Positions 27,433 to 36,109 of a stretch of DNA of 64,000 nt are shown in pieces; position 1 is the first letter of the stretch, and each line of letters begins with the position of its first letter. The DNA comes from RGIG2945 sp045540355 (GTDB lineage Bacteria > Bacillota > Clostridia > Oscillospirales > Acutalibacteraceae). The translations under genes were made by a program, and so were the position numbers. The stretch covers positions 36,164 through 100,163 of the forward strand of contig JAZQHB010000006.1 in assembly GCA_045540355.1 (NCBI GenBank), read 5' to 3'. The notes beneath the pieces were generated by a model that searched no databases, was not told where the DNA came from, and worked only from the letters and a program-made list of their open reading frames with translations.

Positions 27433-28123
27433 GACCGAATACCTCCTTGAATACTTCTTCGACAGTATGACCTTGTTTTTTGATTTCTTCGACAGAGGAG
27501 TTTACAACAACCTTGCCTCGTTCAATCATAAGAACACTATTGAATATTTTTTCAACATCGTTGATAAGGTGAGTTGAAAGAAGAACGGTTGAGTTTGCAG
27601 CGTAGTTCTTCATAATGAAATCAAGAATGAACTCTCGTGCGGCAGGGTCAACTCCACCGAGCGGCTCGTCAAGGATATAAAGCTTAGCGTTTCTTGACAT
27701 AACAAGGACAAGAAGAAGCTTTTCTTTCATACCCTTTGACATGGCTTTCATTTTCATTTTTCTCGGAAGCTCAAATCGGTCGACCATAGCCAACGCTTTT
27801 TCTTTGTCAAAATCTGCAAAAAAATCAGCCATGTAGTTGATAGCCTGAACAGCGTTCATCCATTCGGGAATATATGATTTGTCGGGCATAAAAGCGATGA
27901 GTGATTTAGTGGTTACTCCGGGCTCACGACCGTCGATATAAACCTTACCCGAATAATCATTGATAAGACCTGTCAATATTTTTATAAGAGTTGTTTTGCC
28001 GCAACCGTTAGGACCCAACAACCCTATAATCTGAGCGGGCTGAAATGAAAAAGAAATATTATCAAGCACATTATGCTCGCCATAGGATTTTGTGAGATTT
28101 TCAACTGAAATGATAGGTGGCAT
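27413..28123 (-). CDS. ABC transporter ATP-binding protein (exporter)
   Basis: A 236-residue ABC ATPase. Walker A is GPNGCGKTTLIK (about residue 35-46), the signature region reads AMSKGMKEKLLLVLVMSRN rather than a classic LSGGQ, and Walker B is LYILDEPLGGVDPAA. That signature variant is typical of the YtrB/EcsA-like branch paired with ABC-2 permeases. AAGGAGGTAG stands before the ATG. It is the first gene of the four-gene minus-strand operon that ends in sufB. No GntR-type regulator, often found with YtrB-like pairs, is present. Confidence 0.88.
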   Translation of the reverse strand: MPPIISVENLTKSYGEHNVLDNISFSFQPAQIIGLLGPNGCGKTTLIKILTGLINDYSGKVYIDGREPGVTTKSLIAFMPDKSYIPEWMNAVQAINYMADFFADFDKEKALAMVDRFELPRKMKMKAMSKGMKEKLLLVLVMSRNAKLYILDEPLGGVDPAAREFILDFIMKNYAANSTVLLSTHLINDVEKIFNSVLMIERGKVVVNSSVEEIKKQGHTVEEVFKEVFGHAWQID

Positions 28124-28162
28124 AAAATTCCTACCTCCTTAGACTAAATATTGTTTCACAGT

Positions 28163-28192
28163 ATTATCGCACATTTTATACTGATTTGTCAA
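28163..28192 (-). promoter_or_regulatory. Promoter of the ABC-sufCB operon
   Basis: Minus strand TTGACA (28187-28192), 18-nt spacer, GATAAT (28163-28168). It is about 40 nt upstream of the first start. The remaining bases up to 28300 are AT-rich with no other structure seen. Confidence 0.7.
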
Positions 28193-28303
28193 TCAATATC
28201 CGAATAAATAACACTTTGTTTTCAAAAAATTTTTAATTGGTATATAATTAAAAAAATTTAAAAAGATTTTTACAAATTTTTAACTCAAAATCAGTCTGAA
28301 AAT

Positions 28304-28332
28304 TTGACTTTTGCGAGTATAGATATTATAAT
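28304..28332 (+). promoter_or_regulatory. Promoter of the FHA-rodA-PBP operon
   Basis: TTGACT, 17-nt spacer, TATAAT, about 40 nt before the first start codon. A near-consensus housekeeping sigma-A promoter. Confidence 0.8.
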
Positions 28333-28371
28333 TACTCTGTAACACTATGCTGAAGAAAGGGAGTGCATGAC

Positions 28372-29142
28372 TTGCCGGTATTTTTTGAACAGATAAGCAG
28401 ATACGCGATTTGTGCACTCGGTGTCTTGATTCTGGTTATCTGTGTTATTTCTCTGTTAAAGAGAAGAAGCGTGCACACAGAAAAAGCATTTTTAACAAGT
28501 ACCTCAAGCGGTGAAAGGACAAGTCTTAGGGATTTTGAAACATCAATAGGCAGAAGTAAGGCTTGTGATATTGTGCTTGATCACGGTACAGTCTCGAGAT
28601 TCCATGCGGTTATCTCAATGAGGAAGAAGACATGGTATCTGACAGATACATTTTCAAAAACCGGAACCTTTATTAACATGAAAAAAATAAAGTACAGGGC
28701 ACCGATAAAAGACGGCGATGTTATCTCGTTCGGGACAGCAGCGTACAAATTTGAAACACCGTTTATTTCAGACGAGGAACCTGACGAAAAAATGCTGAAA
28801 TCATCAAAACAAAAGGAAAAAACGCAGGCTCAACCGGTCTATGTTTCCGCATTGATTGATGACAGTAAAGATACGGCATACTGTCTTAATTTGTCAGACT
28901 GCAGAATAGGACGAGACCCTGAGCAATGTGATATTGTATTAAAAAATGCAACAGTATCAAGACTTCATGCAAGACTTTATCATAATTCTCGTGGTTGGAT
29001 GCTTGAAGACCTTAATTCAAGGGCGGGAACAAAGATTAACGGAGAATACATCGAAGGTAAAACAAAATTAAACGAGGGCGATGAAATCAACATCGGAGGA
29101 GTAAAGCTTAAGTTTTGTCTGAGATTCAAACGCGTAAAATAA
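28372..29142 (+). CDS. Membrane protein with two FHA domains
   Basis: The TTG at 28372 is preferred because GGGAG lies 8 nt upstream; the GTG at 28363 overlaps that site. The 256-residue product has one N-terminal membrane segment (about residues 8-28). Two FHA domains follow: the first around SIGRSKACDIVLDHGTVSRFHA, the second around RIGRDPEQCDIVLKNATVSRLHA. Both keep the phosphothreonine-binding Arg, Ser and (R/S)xH pattern. FHA domains bind phosphothreonine, so an associated Ser/Thr kinase is expected elsewhere. Linked rodA and PBP genes suggest it recruits or regulates the wall-synthesis pair, as the FHA proteins next to rodA-pbpA do in actinobacteria. Confidence 0.9.
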   Translation: MPVFFEQISRYAICALGVLILVICVISLLKRRSVHTEKAFLTSTSSGERTSLRDFETSIGRSKACDIVLDHGTVSRFHAVISMRKKTWYLTDTFSKTGTFINMKKIKYRAPIKDGDVISFGTAAYKFETPFISDEEPDEKMLKSSKQKEKTQAQPVYVSALIDDSKDTAYCLNLSDCRIGRDPEQCDIVLKNATVSRLHARLYHNSRGWMLEDLNSRAGTKINGEYIEGKTKLNEGDEINIGGVKLKFCLRFKRVK

Positions 29143-29155
29143 AGGAAATGGTGCT

Positions 29156-30415
29156 ATGACACAGCTCTACACAAAAGTTGAAAATAAGCGATTTCCGTGG
29201 CTGCCGGTATTATTATTGCTGACGGTCTTTCAGTTTATAACTTACGCTCAGGTATTGTTTAATTCTGAGGAATTCAACTTTAATCTGCTTTTAGTTTTCG
29301 GTGCATATACTGCGATTGAATGGCTTTATTTTATTATTGTAAGAATTGTGACCCGCAGGACAGGAATGGAACTTGAAATGATAGCTTTTTTCTTGTCGGG
29401 AATAGGTCTTGTTGTTTCAGCGAGTGTGGTGCCTGATTTTGCATTAAAGCAGTTTGTTGCAATATTGATAGGACTTGTCGGATTTATTGTCTTGAGCTTC
29501 ATTTTGAGCGATGTTGATATTGTTATGAAACTACGGACACCGGTAGCGATTTTAGCGATAGGCATACTTGTTCTCAATATATTGTTGGCATCTGAATTTA
29601 ACGGTACACTTAACTGGATAACAATCGGCGGAATTTCTATTCAACCGTCGGAGCTTGTAAAGGTGGCATTTATCTTTGTCGGTGCGGCAACCTTGGAAAA
29701 ACTGCAATCTGCACGAAGCATTACGAGATACATTGTTTTTGCCGTTGCTTGTGTAGGTATACTTTTCCTGATGCGTGACTTCGGAACGGCACTTATTTTC
29801 TTCTTTACATTTATAGTAATCGCATTTATGCGTTCAGGTGATGTAAGAACAATCGTGCTTATATGTGCGGCGGCACTTTTAGGTGCACTTCTTATAATTT
29901 ACTTTAAACCCTATGTTGCAACAAGATTTGCAACATACAGACATATCTGGGATTTTGTTGATGACCAGGGCTTTCAGCAGACAAGAACACTTATATATTC
30001 CGTTGCGGGCGGTCTTTTCGGTGTCGGTATCGGCAACGGAGAATTAAAAGATGTTTTCGCATCTACAACAGACCTTGTATTCGGAATGCTTTGTGAGGAG
30101 TGGGGTATACTCCTTGCTTTTGCAGTAATATCTTGTTTTGCTTTCATTACAATTCATGCAATCAAAAGCACAAAAACATCGGTTTCGGCATTCTACGCAA
30201 TTGCAGCTTGTTCTGCTGCGGCACTTATGATGTTCCAATGTGCACTTAATGTTTTCGGTTGTACGGATATACTTCCCTTTACGGGTGTTACGCTTCCGTT
30301 TGTCAGCCGAGGCGGTACAAGTATGATTTGTTGCTGGGCATTGCTCGCATTTATAAAGAGTGCTGATACCGCAAATGTCCTTCCTACTTTTGAAAGGAGG
30401 GTAATCGGCGAATGA
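29156..30415 (+). CDS. SEDS-family peptidoglycan polymerase (RodA/FtsW-like)
   Basis: A 419-residue polytopic membrane protein with about 10-12 segments. SEDS signatures are present: GGISIQPSELVKVAFIF, FLMRDFGTALIFF and the C-terminal PFVSRGGTSMICC. These proteins polymerise glycan strands from lipid II and work with a class B PBP. The stop overlaps the next gene (ATGA), a PBP, which supports a dedicated SEDS-PBP pair. It is unclear whether it is the elongation, division (FtsW) or sporulation (SpoVE) member; the FHA link suggests the actinobacterial-like RodA class. AAAGGAAATGG precedes the ATG. Confidence 0.92.
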   Translation: MTQLYTKVENKRFPWLPVLLLLTVFQFITYAQVLFNSEEFNFNLLLVFGAYTAIEWLYFIIVRIVTRRTGMELEMIAFFLSGIGLVVSASVVPDFALKQFVAILIGLVGFIVLSFILSDVDIVMKLRTPVAILAIGILVLNILLASEFNGTLNWITIGGISIQPSELVKVAFIFVGAATLEKLQSARSITRYIVFAVACVGILFLMRDFGTALIFFFTFIVIAFMRSGDVRTIVLICAAALLGALLIIYFKPYVATRFATYRHIWDFVDDQGFQQTRTLIYSVAGGLFGVGIGNGELKDVFASTTDLVFGMLCEEWGILLAFAVISCFAFITIHAIKSTKTSVSAFYAIAACSAAALMMFQCALNVFGCTDILPFTGVTLPFVSRGGTSMICCWALLAFIKSADTANVLPTFERRVIGE

Positions 30416-31794
30416 GAAATACAGTAAGACGCTCCTTGGTTTTAATTCTTGTTATTGTGCTTTTTTTCGGCGGAATGGGTGTTTTGCTTGCGGAGTTTAT
30501 TCTGCAAGGTTCTGATTGGGTTACTCACAAAGCGGATAGGCATATCTATAACAACGGTGCAATAATCAATGCAGGAAAAATTCTTGACAGAAATAAAACC
30601 GTGCTTGCATATTCGGAAGACGGTGAAAGGCATTTTAATGAAAACGAATCTGTAAGAAAAGCCACACTCCATACAGTTGGTGACACAACGGGCTATATTT
30701 CAACAGGTATTCATACAAGCTACAGTGCAAAGCTTTCGGGATACAATCTGGTGAACGGTGTATATAACCTTAAAAAGTACGGTCAGGGCAATAATATTCT
30801 TCTGACAATAGATTCCGATGTGTGTGCAACTGCCTATAATGCTCTTAACGGCAGAAAAGGTTGTGTGAGTGTTTATAATTACAAAACAGGTGAGGTGGTC
30901 TGCGTTGTCTCCGCACCGACATTTGACCCTGAAAATAAGCCGTCGGATATAGATTCTGATGAAAGCGGAAAATACGACGGTATTTATCTCAACAGGTTTT
31001 TCTCGGGACTTTATACACCCGGCTCAACTTTTAAAATTATCACATCAGCGGCAGCTATCGAAAACATACCCGATATATATTCAAGACGGTTTACCTGTAC
31101 GGGCAGCTATCAGATGGGCAGCGGCAAGGTTATTTGCAACGGTACACACGGTACAATAGATTTTGAGCAGGCACTCGGATATTCATGCAACTGTGCGTTT
31201 GCTCAGATTGGCGAGCTTTTAGGAACGGATATTCTTACACAAACAGCTGAAAAGCTCGGCTTCAATAAGGATATGTCTATAGGCGAAATAGATATAAATA
31301 CAAGCTTATTTACTTTGTCAAAAACAAATAGCCTCGATTTGGGTTGGGCGTCAATAGGTCAGTACGAAACACTCGTAACACCGACACACATGTTGACCTT
31401 AATGGGTGCGATTGCAAATGGCGGAACAGCGAAAATGCCCTTTGTTGTCAATAAAATGACATCTCCGTCGGGCACTACGGTACAAAAAACTATAGCGACA
31501 AATTGCAGAGAAATAAATCTTGAGGAATCAACGGCACAAAAACTCAAATCAATGATGAGAAATAATGTTAGCCAATACTATGGTGATTACAGATTTCCGG
31601 GGCTTTCAATCAGTGGCAAAACCGGTACGGCAGAGGTTGCGAACGGAGAGCCGCATGCTTGGTTTGTCGGCTTTTCCGAAGACCAATCATTCCCGTATGC
31701 ATTTGTTGTAATTCTTGAAAACTCGGGAAGCGGTAGCGGTAACGCAATTCCCGTAGCAAATACTGTTTTACAGAAAATCAAAGAAAAGGGGTAA
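30412..31794 (+). CDS. Class B penicillin-binding protein transpeptidase
   Basis: A 460-residue protein with one N-terminal membrane anchor (about residues 8-31) and a transpeptidase domain. The three penicillin-binding motifs are visible: S205-TF-K208, S258-C-N260 and K403-T-G405 (SGKTGTAE). It is short for class B PBPs and keeps only a small N-terminal pedestal, like actinobacterial PbpA. It cross-links peptidoglycan made by its SEDS partner, whose stop codon overlaps this ATG. A GAAAGGAGGG site lies inside the end of the SEDS gene. The operon continues 5 nt later with the YhcH-family gene. Confidence 0.93.
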   Translation: MRNTVRRSLVLILVIVLFFGGMGVLLAEFILQGSDWVTHKADRHIYNNGAIINAGKILDRNKTVLAYSEDGERHFNENESVRKATLHTVGDTTGYISTGIHTSYSAKLSGYNLVNGVYNLKKYGQGNNILLTIDSDVCATAYNALNGRKGCVSVYNYKTGEVVCVVSAPTFDPENKPSDIDSDESGKYDGIYLNRFFSGLYTPGSTFKIITSAAAIENIPDIYSRRFTCTGSYQMGSGKVICNGTHGTIDFEQALGYSCNCAFAQIGELLGTDILTQTAEKLGFNKDMSIGEIDINTSLFTLSKTNSLDLGWASIGQYETLVTPTHMLTLMGAIANGGTAKMPFVVNKMTSPSGTTVQKTIATNCREINLEESTAQKLKSMMRNNVSQYYGDYRFPGLSISGKTGTAEVANGEPHAWFVGFSEDQSFPYAFVVILENSGSGSGNAIPVANTVLQKIKEKG

Positions 31795-31799
31795 TACTT

Positions 31800-32270
31800 A
31801 TGGTATTAGACAATGTAAAAAATTTATCTCTCTACAAATCCTTGATAGCTTCAATGGATAAAATAGAAGCTTTTGTTAAGGAATATAAGGCTTCTCCGAA
31901 AGAGAACGGCACATACTTCCTTGATAACGCTGACGGAAGTAAGCTCCGTGCAAGTGTCAGCACTTATGATACAAAGTCCGCGGAAGGAAGCTTCTTTGAA
32001 GCTCATAAAAAATATATTGACCTTCAATATATTGCAGACGGCGAAGAAAATATCGGTTGGGCATATCTCGACAACAACCTTAAACCGACAGATGAATTTG
32101 ATGCAGAAAAAGACATCGGCTTCTTTGATGGTGATTGCGGAAGTTGGATTACGGTTAAGAAAGACAGCTTTGTAATCCTTTTCCCCGAAGATGCTCACAT
32201 GCCCTGCATCTCAACAACAGACAAACCCGAATCAGTTACCAAGATAGTATTCAAAATTTTATGTGAATAA
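31800..32270 (+). CDS. YhcH/YjgK/YiaL family (EbgC-like) protein
   Basis: A 156-residue single-domain protein of the cupin-like YhcH family. It shows the metal-site pattern in FEAHKKYIDLQYIADGEE and the late FILFPEDAHMPCI, with His/Glu residues at expected positions. Characterised members include the beta-galactosidase small subunit and YhcH of sialic acid catabolism, which is suggested to be an anomerase. What it does after a PBP gene is unknown; a role in handling cell-wall sugars is one guess. AAGGGG precedes the ATG. Confidence 0.88.
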   Translation: MVLDNVKNLSLYKSLIASMDKIEAFVKEYKASPKENGTYFLDNADGSKLRASVSTYDTKSAEGSFFEAHKKYIDLQYIADGEENIGWAYLDNNLKPTDEFDAEKDIGFFDGDCGSWITVKKDSFVILFPEDAHMPCISTTDKPESVTKIVFKILCE

Positions 32271-32304
32271 CTAAAACGGCAAATAAAAAAAGGAGGAACG
32301 GTTT

Positions 32305-33231
32305 ATGCTTTCAGTTATAATCCCGTCATACAACGAGGAAGAAATGATAGAAAAAACTGTCGATGTGATTTCGGCGATATTGAAAGATGCACATATTGAT
32401 AACGAGTTGATTTTCGTTGATGACGGCTCAAAGGATGAAACATGGAAGAAAATCCGTTCTGCATCCGTTTATGCGGATAATGTGAAAGGTGTTCACTTTT
32501 CGAGAAATTTCGGAAAAGAAGCGGCGATATATGCAGGACTTTTACATTCAAAGGGTGACTGTGCAGTTGTTATTGATTGTGACTTACAGCATCCGCCTGA
32601 AAAAATTGTTGAGATGTATAAGCTCTGGCAGGAAGGCTACGAGGTAGTCGAGGCTGTAAAGTCTGACAGAGGTAAGGAGTCTGCTTTTCACGCTTTTGCA
32701 GCAAAAAGCTTTTATTCTCTTATCAGCGGAGCGACAAAGATTGATATGTCAAGAGCATCTGATTTTAAATTGCTTGACCGCAAAGCGGTTGTTGCCTTAC
32801 TTAATATGAAAGAAAAAGATGCTTTCTTCAGAGCACTTTCGTCGTGGATTGGCTTTAAAACGACTCAGATTGAGTTTGAAGTTCAGGAAAGAACGGCAGG
32901 AGAATCTAAGTGGTCTACAAGGAGCCTGATGAAATACGCAATAACTAATATTACTTCATTCTCAGCCGCACCGATGCAGATTGTTACGATATTGGGTGTG
33001 TTGATGTTTGTTGTGATGGTCGTTTTCGGAATTATTGCGTTAGTGCAGAAAATGATAGGTATTGCGGCAGATGGCTTTACGACAGTAATACTGCTCCAAC
33101 TTTTCACAGGAAGCGTGGTAATGATAAGCCTTGGAGTTATAGGCTTTTATATTGCAAAAATATATGAGGAAGTAAAAGCAAGACCTAAGTTTATCGTATC
33201 TGAAACTTGCGGCGACGAAAACGATAAATAA
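32305..33231 (+). CDS. GT2 glycosyltransferase, DPM1/GtrB-like
   Basis: A 308-residue protein with an N-terminal GT-A catalytic domain (SVIIPSYNEEEM, ELIFVDDGSKDET, then VIDCDLQHPPEK carrying the DXD) and two C-terminal membrane segments (about residues 230-255 and 265-285). This is the architecture of polyprenyl-phosphate glucose/mannose synthases such as GtrB and DPM1. It would add a sugar to undecaprenyl phosphate for transfer outside the membrane. No GtrA-like flippase or GT-C transferase is adjacent. AAAGGAGGAAC precedes the ATG; the 34-nt gap has no terminator. Confidence 0.9.
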   Translation: MLSVIIPSYNEEEMIEKTVDVISAILKDAHIDNELIFVDDGSKDETWKKIRSASVYADNVKGVHFSRNFGKEAAIYAGLLHSKGDCAVVIDCDLQHPPEKIVEMYKLWQEGYEVVEAVKSDRGKESAFHAFAAKSFYSLISGATKIDMSRASDFKLLDRKAVVALLNMKEKDAFFRALSSWIGFKTTQIEFEVQERTAGESKWSTRSLMKYAITNITSFSAAPMQIVTILGVLMFVVMVVFGIIALVQKMIGIAADGFTTVILLQLFTGSVVMISLGVIGFYIAKIYEEVKARPKFIVSETCGDENDK

Positions 33232-33272
33232 ACCAATGCTTTTAAAATAAAATTTCAAAAGGAGTTGACAAA

Positions 33273-35018
33273 ATGGGACCGATTAAAGTTAATTTCGGTG
33301 GAGGCAACAGACAAAAAGCGGTTGTTATCCCACCTGAAAAAGCGGTACTGAAAACGATAATCAATATTATCGGAACAATCATCATAGGGGCAGTTGCATA
33401 TTACTTTATGCTTCCTCCGCTTAATCTCAAGGCAATAGAGTTCTATTTCTTTATTGCGGTTATTTGTGTAGGCTATGTAGTGATGTCAATCATTACATCA
33501 AGAGCAATTACACGACCTGAGTATATGCCTTATGTCACCAGGCGACAGATAATAGCACCGCTTGCTGTTTTTCTTGTTGCATTGGTAATACTGTTGGGTG
33601 GCTTGGTAGTATCTTCCGTAGTTTTCAGAGCAAAAGAATACAGTAAGCTTTTACCGGTGGAAACAGGTAACTTCTCAGAGGATATTGAAGAGATTGATTT
33701 CTCAAGCGTACCGAGACTTGATGATGATTCGACAGCTGCGTTGGCAAAGAGAAAACTGGGTGACCTTATTGACTATGTTTCACAGTATGAGGTTGACACA
33801 CACCAGACACAGATTAACTATAAAAACCAGCCTGTCAGAGTTACACCTTTAAAATATGCAGGTATAATCAAATGGCTTGCAAATACAAAACAGGGTATCC
33901 CTGCATACATTATTGTTAACATGACAACGCAACAAACAGAGCTTGTTGAGCTTGAAAACAATATCAGATATACAACTGCAGAGCATTTCGGCAAACGACT
34001 TTCAAGACATCTCAGATTCCAATATCCGACATATATGTTTGATGAACCGAGCTTTGAAATCGATGAAAACGGACATCCGTACTGGATTTGTGCCCGTATT
34101 GATAAAACCATCGGTCTTATGGGCGGCGACGATGTCATCGGTGCAGTTGTCTGTGATGCGGTAACAGGTGAATGTAATTACTATACAATCGATCAAATCC
34201 GTACAGATAAAGCCCTTCAGTGGATTGACAGAGTTTACACACCGACGCTCATTATTCAGCAGTATGACTATTCAGGTCAATTCAAAAACGGCTTCTGGAA
34301 CTCACTCCTTGCACAGAAAGATGTTAAGGTTACAACAGAGGGCTATAACTATCTTGCGTTGAACGATGATGTGTATTTCTATACAGGCGTCACTTCTGTT
34401 ACATCTGACCAGTCAATCGTCGGTTTTGTACTTGTAAATCAGAGAACAAAGGAATCTAATTTCTACAAAATCGGTGGTGCTAAGGAGCTTTCTGCTAAAG
34501 AATCTGCTCAGGGTCAGGTACAACAGTACGGCTATACTGCAACATTCCCGATTCTTCTCAACATTGAGGGTCAGCCGACCTACTTCATGACACTTAAAGA
34601 CAAAGATAACCTTGTAAAAATGTACGCAATGGTTAATGTAAGTCAGTACAATGTTGTTAAAACGGCAACAACTCTCGAAGAATGTCAGGCTAATTATGTA
34701 AAAGCGTTGCAAACAGAGCTGAAGCTTGACATCGACACAGAAGATAATGAGGCAGATTCGGGCAAGAATGAGGGAACTCAGAATCAAAAACCCGAAACCG
34801 AAGTTAAAACAATAACAGGCAAAATTACCGATATCAGAACTTCCGTAATCGGCGGTGAGAGCTACTATTATATCAAGCTTGATAAAGGTGATGTTTATTA
34901 CAAGACTTCCGCAAGCAAGAATGAAAGTGTAGTAATCCTAAACAAGGGCGATGAAATAACCGTTACTTATGCAGGGGACGGAGAAGGCTCAATAATAAAT
35001 GTAACAGAAATAAAATAA
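33273..35018 (+). CDS. Conserved large membrane-anchored protein, unknown function
   Basis: I do not recognise this 581-residue protein. The N-terminus has three hydrophobic segments (about residues 25-46, 52-73, 87-111). A large domain of about 370 residues follows, with no obvious catalytic motif. Next come an acidic low-complexity linker (EDNEADSGKNEGTQNQ, about residues 490-507) and a C-terminal domain of about 70 residues, rich in Val/Thr/Gly/Tyr, with an OB-fold-like pattern (KTITGKITDIRT... ITVTYAGDGEG). It comes after a polyprenyl-phosphate glycosyltransferase in the FHA-SEDS-PBP operon, so a cell-envelope role is plausible but unproven. AAAAGGAG precedes the ATG. Confidence 0.8.
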   Translation: MGPIKVNFGGGNRQKAVVIPPEKAVLKTIINIIGTIIIGAVAYYFMLPPLNLKAIEFYFFIAVICVGYVVMSIITSRAITRPEYMPYVTRRQIIAPLAVFLVALVILLGGLVVSSVVFRAKEYSKLLPVETGNFSEDIEEIDFSSVPRLDDDSTAALAKRKLGDLIDYVSQYEVDTHQTQINYKNQPVRVTPLKYAGIIKWLANTKQGIPAYIIVNMTTQQTELVELENNIRYTTAEHFGKRLSRHLRFQYPTYMFDEPSFEIDENGHPYWICARIDKTIGLMGGDDVIGAVVCDAVTGECNYYTIDQIRTDKALQWIDRVYTPTLIIQQYDYSGQFKNGFWNSLLAQKDVKVTTEGYNYLALNDDVYFYTGVTSVTSDQSIVGFVLVNQRTKESNFYKIGGAKELSAKESAQGQVQQYGYTATFPILLNIEGQPTYFMTLKDKDNLVKMYAMVNVSQYNVVKTATTLEECQANYVKALQTELKLDIDTEDNEADSGKNEGTQNQKPETEVKTITGKITDIRTSVIGGESYYYIKLDKGDVYYKTSASKNESVVILNKGDEITVTYAGDGEGSIINVTEIK

Positions 35019-35040
35019 TGCTTGACAAGACAAGCATTTT
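35017..35040 (+). terminator. Terminator hairpin overlapping the rplU promoter
   Basis: AATGCTTG and CAAGCATT form an 8-bp stem with a 6-nt loop, followed by TTT, directly at the stop of the preceding gene. It covers the -35 box of the next promoter. Confidence 0.55.
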
Positions 35041-35050
35041 ATGGTATCAT
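35022..35050 (+). promoter_or_regulatory. Promoter of rplU-prp-rpmA
   Basis: TTGACA, 17-nt spacer, TATCAT. Transcription would begin near 35057, just before the L21 leader. Confidence 0.85.
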
Positions 35051-35054
35051 ACCA

Positions 35055-35122
35055 TTTGCCGCATATTCAGGGCTTATCAAGTCAGTTTAATCTGCGCCCC
35101 GAAATAGCGAGTCTTAAATAAG
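35055..35122 (+). ncRNA. Ribosomal protein L21 leader
   Basis: The 5' UTR holds the conserved block GCCGCA...GGGCTTATCAAGTC, then TGCGCCCC and ATAGCGAGTC, which resembles the Firmicutes L21 leader. The leader is thought to bind L21 and lower expression of the rplU operon. A structure search would settle the exact limits. Confidence 0.7.
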
Positions 35123-35134
35123 GTGGTAAAGAAA

Positions 35135-35446
35135 ATGTACGCAATCATTGAAACCGGCGGAAAACAGTACAAAGTACAGGCCGGAGACAGCATCTACATC
35201 GAAAAGCTCGAAGTTGAAGCAGACAGCGAAGTTATCTTTGATAAAGTTATAGCTGTTGGAGCTGACGATGGAATCAAAGTAGGCGCTCCGTATGTTGAGG
35301 GTGCAACAGTAAAAGCAAAGGCTATCAAAAACGGTAAGGCTAAGAAGATCACAGTCTTCACTTACAAGCCCAAGAAGAACGAAAAGCGTAAGATGGGTCA
35401 CAGACAGCCCTATACAAAGGTTGAAATCGCTGAGATCAACGCATAA
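35135..35446 (+). CDS. rplU: 50S ribosomal protein L21
   Basis: A 103-residue bL21 with the conserved start MYAIIETGGKQYKV and late GHRQPYTKVEI. The ATG at 35135 has AAGGTGG upstream; an in-frame GTG at 35123 lies inside that site. L21 binds 23S rRNA in the large subunit. It is preceded by a strong promoter and an L21 leader, so self-regulation is likely, and it is followed after 8 nt by prp. Confidence 0.97.
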   Translation: MYAIIETGGKQYKVQAGDSIYIEKLEVEADSEVIFDKVIAVGADDGIKVGAPYVEGATVKAKAIKNGKAKKITVFTYKPKKNEKRKMGHRQPYTKVEIAEINA

Positions 35447-35454
35447 TTATTCTT

Positions 35455-35784
35455 ATGATTACTGTAACATTCTATACCAAGAACGGCGGTATCGGTGGTT
35501 TTGAAGCCACAGGTCATTCCGGTCTTGATGAATCAGGCAAGGATATCGTTTGTGCCGCAGTTTCTTCCGCACTTTATATGGCGGTTAATACGATAACGGA
35601 AGTGCTTCTGATTATCGCTGAGATTACTGTAAATGATGACGGATTTATGAAATTGAATTTGTCGGAAAACGATGTTCAGCACTCACAGGAAATTTTAAAG
35701 GGATTAGAGCTTCATTTAAAGGAGCTTGAGAAACAGTATCCCGAAAACATTAAAGTAGTTTACGGAGGTGTCGATAATGCTTAA
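35455..35784 (+). CDS. prp: Ribosomal-processing cysteine protease Prp
   Basis: A 109-residue cysteine protease that removes the N-terminal extension of L27. It shows GHSGLDESGKDIVCAAVSS at about residues 21-39, which contains the catalytic His and Cys of the family. There is no clear ribosome binding site (TTATTCTT before the ATG), so translation probably depends on coupling to rplU. It sits between rplU and rpmA, the standard place in Firmicutes. Its C-terminus overlaps the rpmA start by 8 nt. Confidence 0.95.
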   Translation: MITVTFYTKNGGIGGFEATGHSGLDESGKDIVCAAVSSALYMAVNTITEVLLIIAEITVNDDGFMKLNLSENDVQHSQEILKGLELHLKELEKQYPENIKVVYGGVDNA

Positions 35785-36058
35785 AATTAACATTCAATTA
35801 TTTGCTCATAAAAAAGGTATGGGTTCGACAAGAAACGGTCGTGACTCAGAATCAAAGCGTCTTGGTGCAAAGCGTGCAGACGGACAGTTTGTACTCGCAG
35901 GTAACATCCTTGTAAAACAGCGTGGAACACACATTCATCCCGGCAACAATGTTGGCAGAGGTTCAGATGATACTTTGTTCGCACTTATTGACGGCGTTGT
36001 TAAGTTTGAACGCATGGGCAGAGATCGCAAAAAGGTTAGCGTTTACGCAGAGCAGTAA
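35777..36058 (+). CDS. rpmA: 50S ribosomal protein L27, with Prp-cleaved extension
   Basis: A 93-residue bL27. The ATG at 35777 is 6 nt after GGAGGTG; a GTG at 35768 overlaps the site. The start MLKINIQLFAHKKG carries an N-terminal extension. By analogy with Staphylococcus, Prp cuts between F and A, exposing AHKKG so that the N-terminus can reach the peptidyl transferase centre. The rest matches bL27 (GSTRNGRDSESKRLGAK and HPGNNVGRGSDDTLFA). A strong terminator follows. Confidence 0.97.
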   Translation: MLKINIQLFAHKKGMGSTRNGRDSESKRLGAKRADGQFVLAGNILVKQRGTHIHPGNNVGRGSDDTLFALIDGVVKFERMGRDRKKVSVYAEQ

Positions 36059-36075
36059 TAATTTAAAAGCATTGA

Positions 36076-36103
36076 GGCAGAGCATTACGCTCTGCCTTTT
36101 TTC
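36076..36103 (+). terminator. Terminator after rpmA
   Basis: GGCAGAGC-ATTAC-GCTCTGCC, an 8-bp stem followed by a run of T's. Confidence 0.92.
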
Positions 36104-36109
36104 TTTTAT

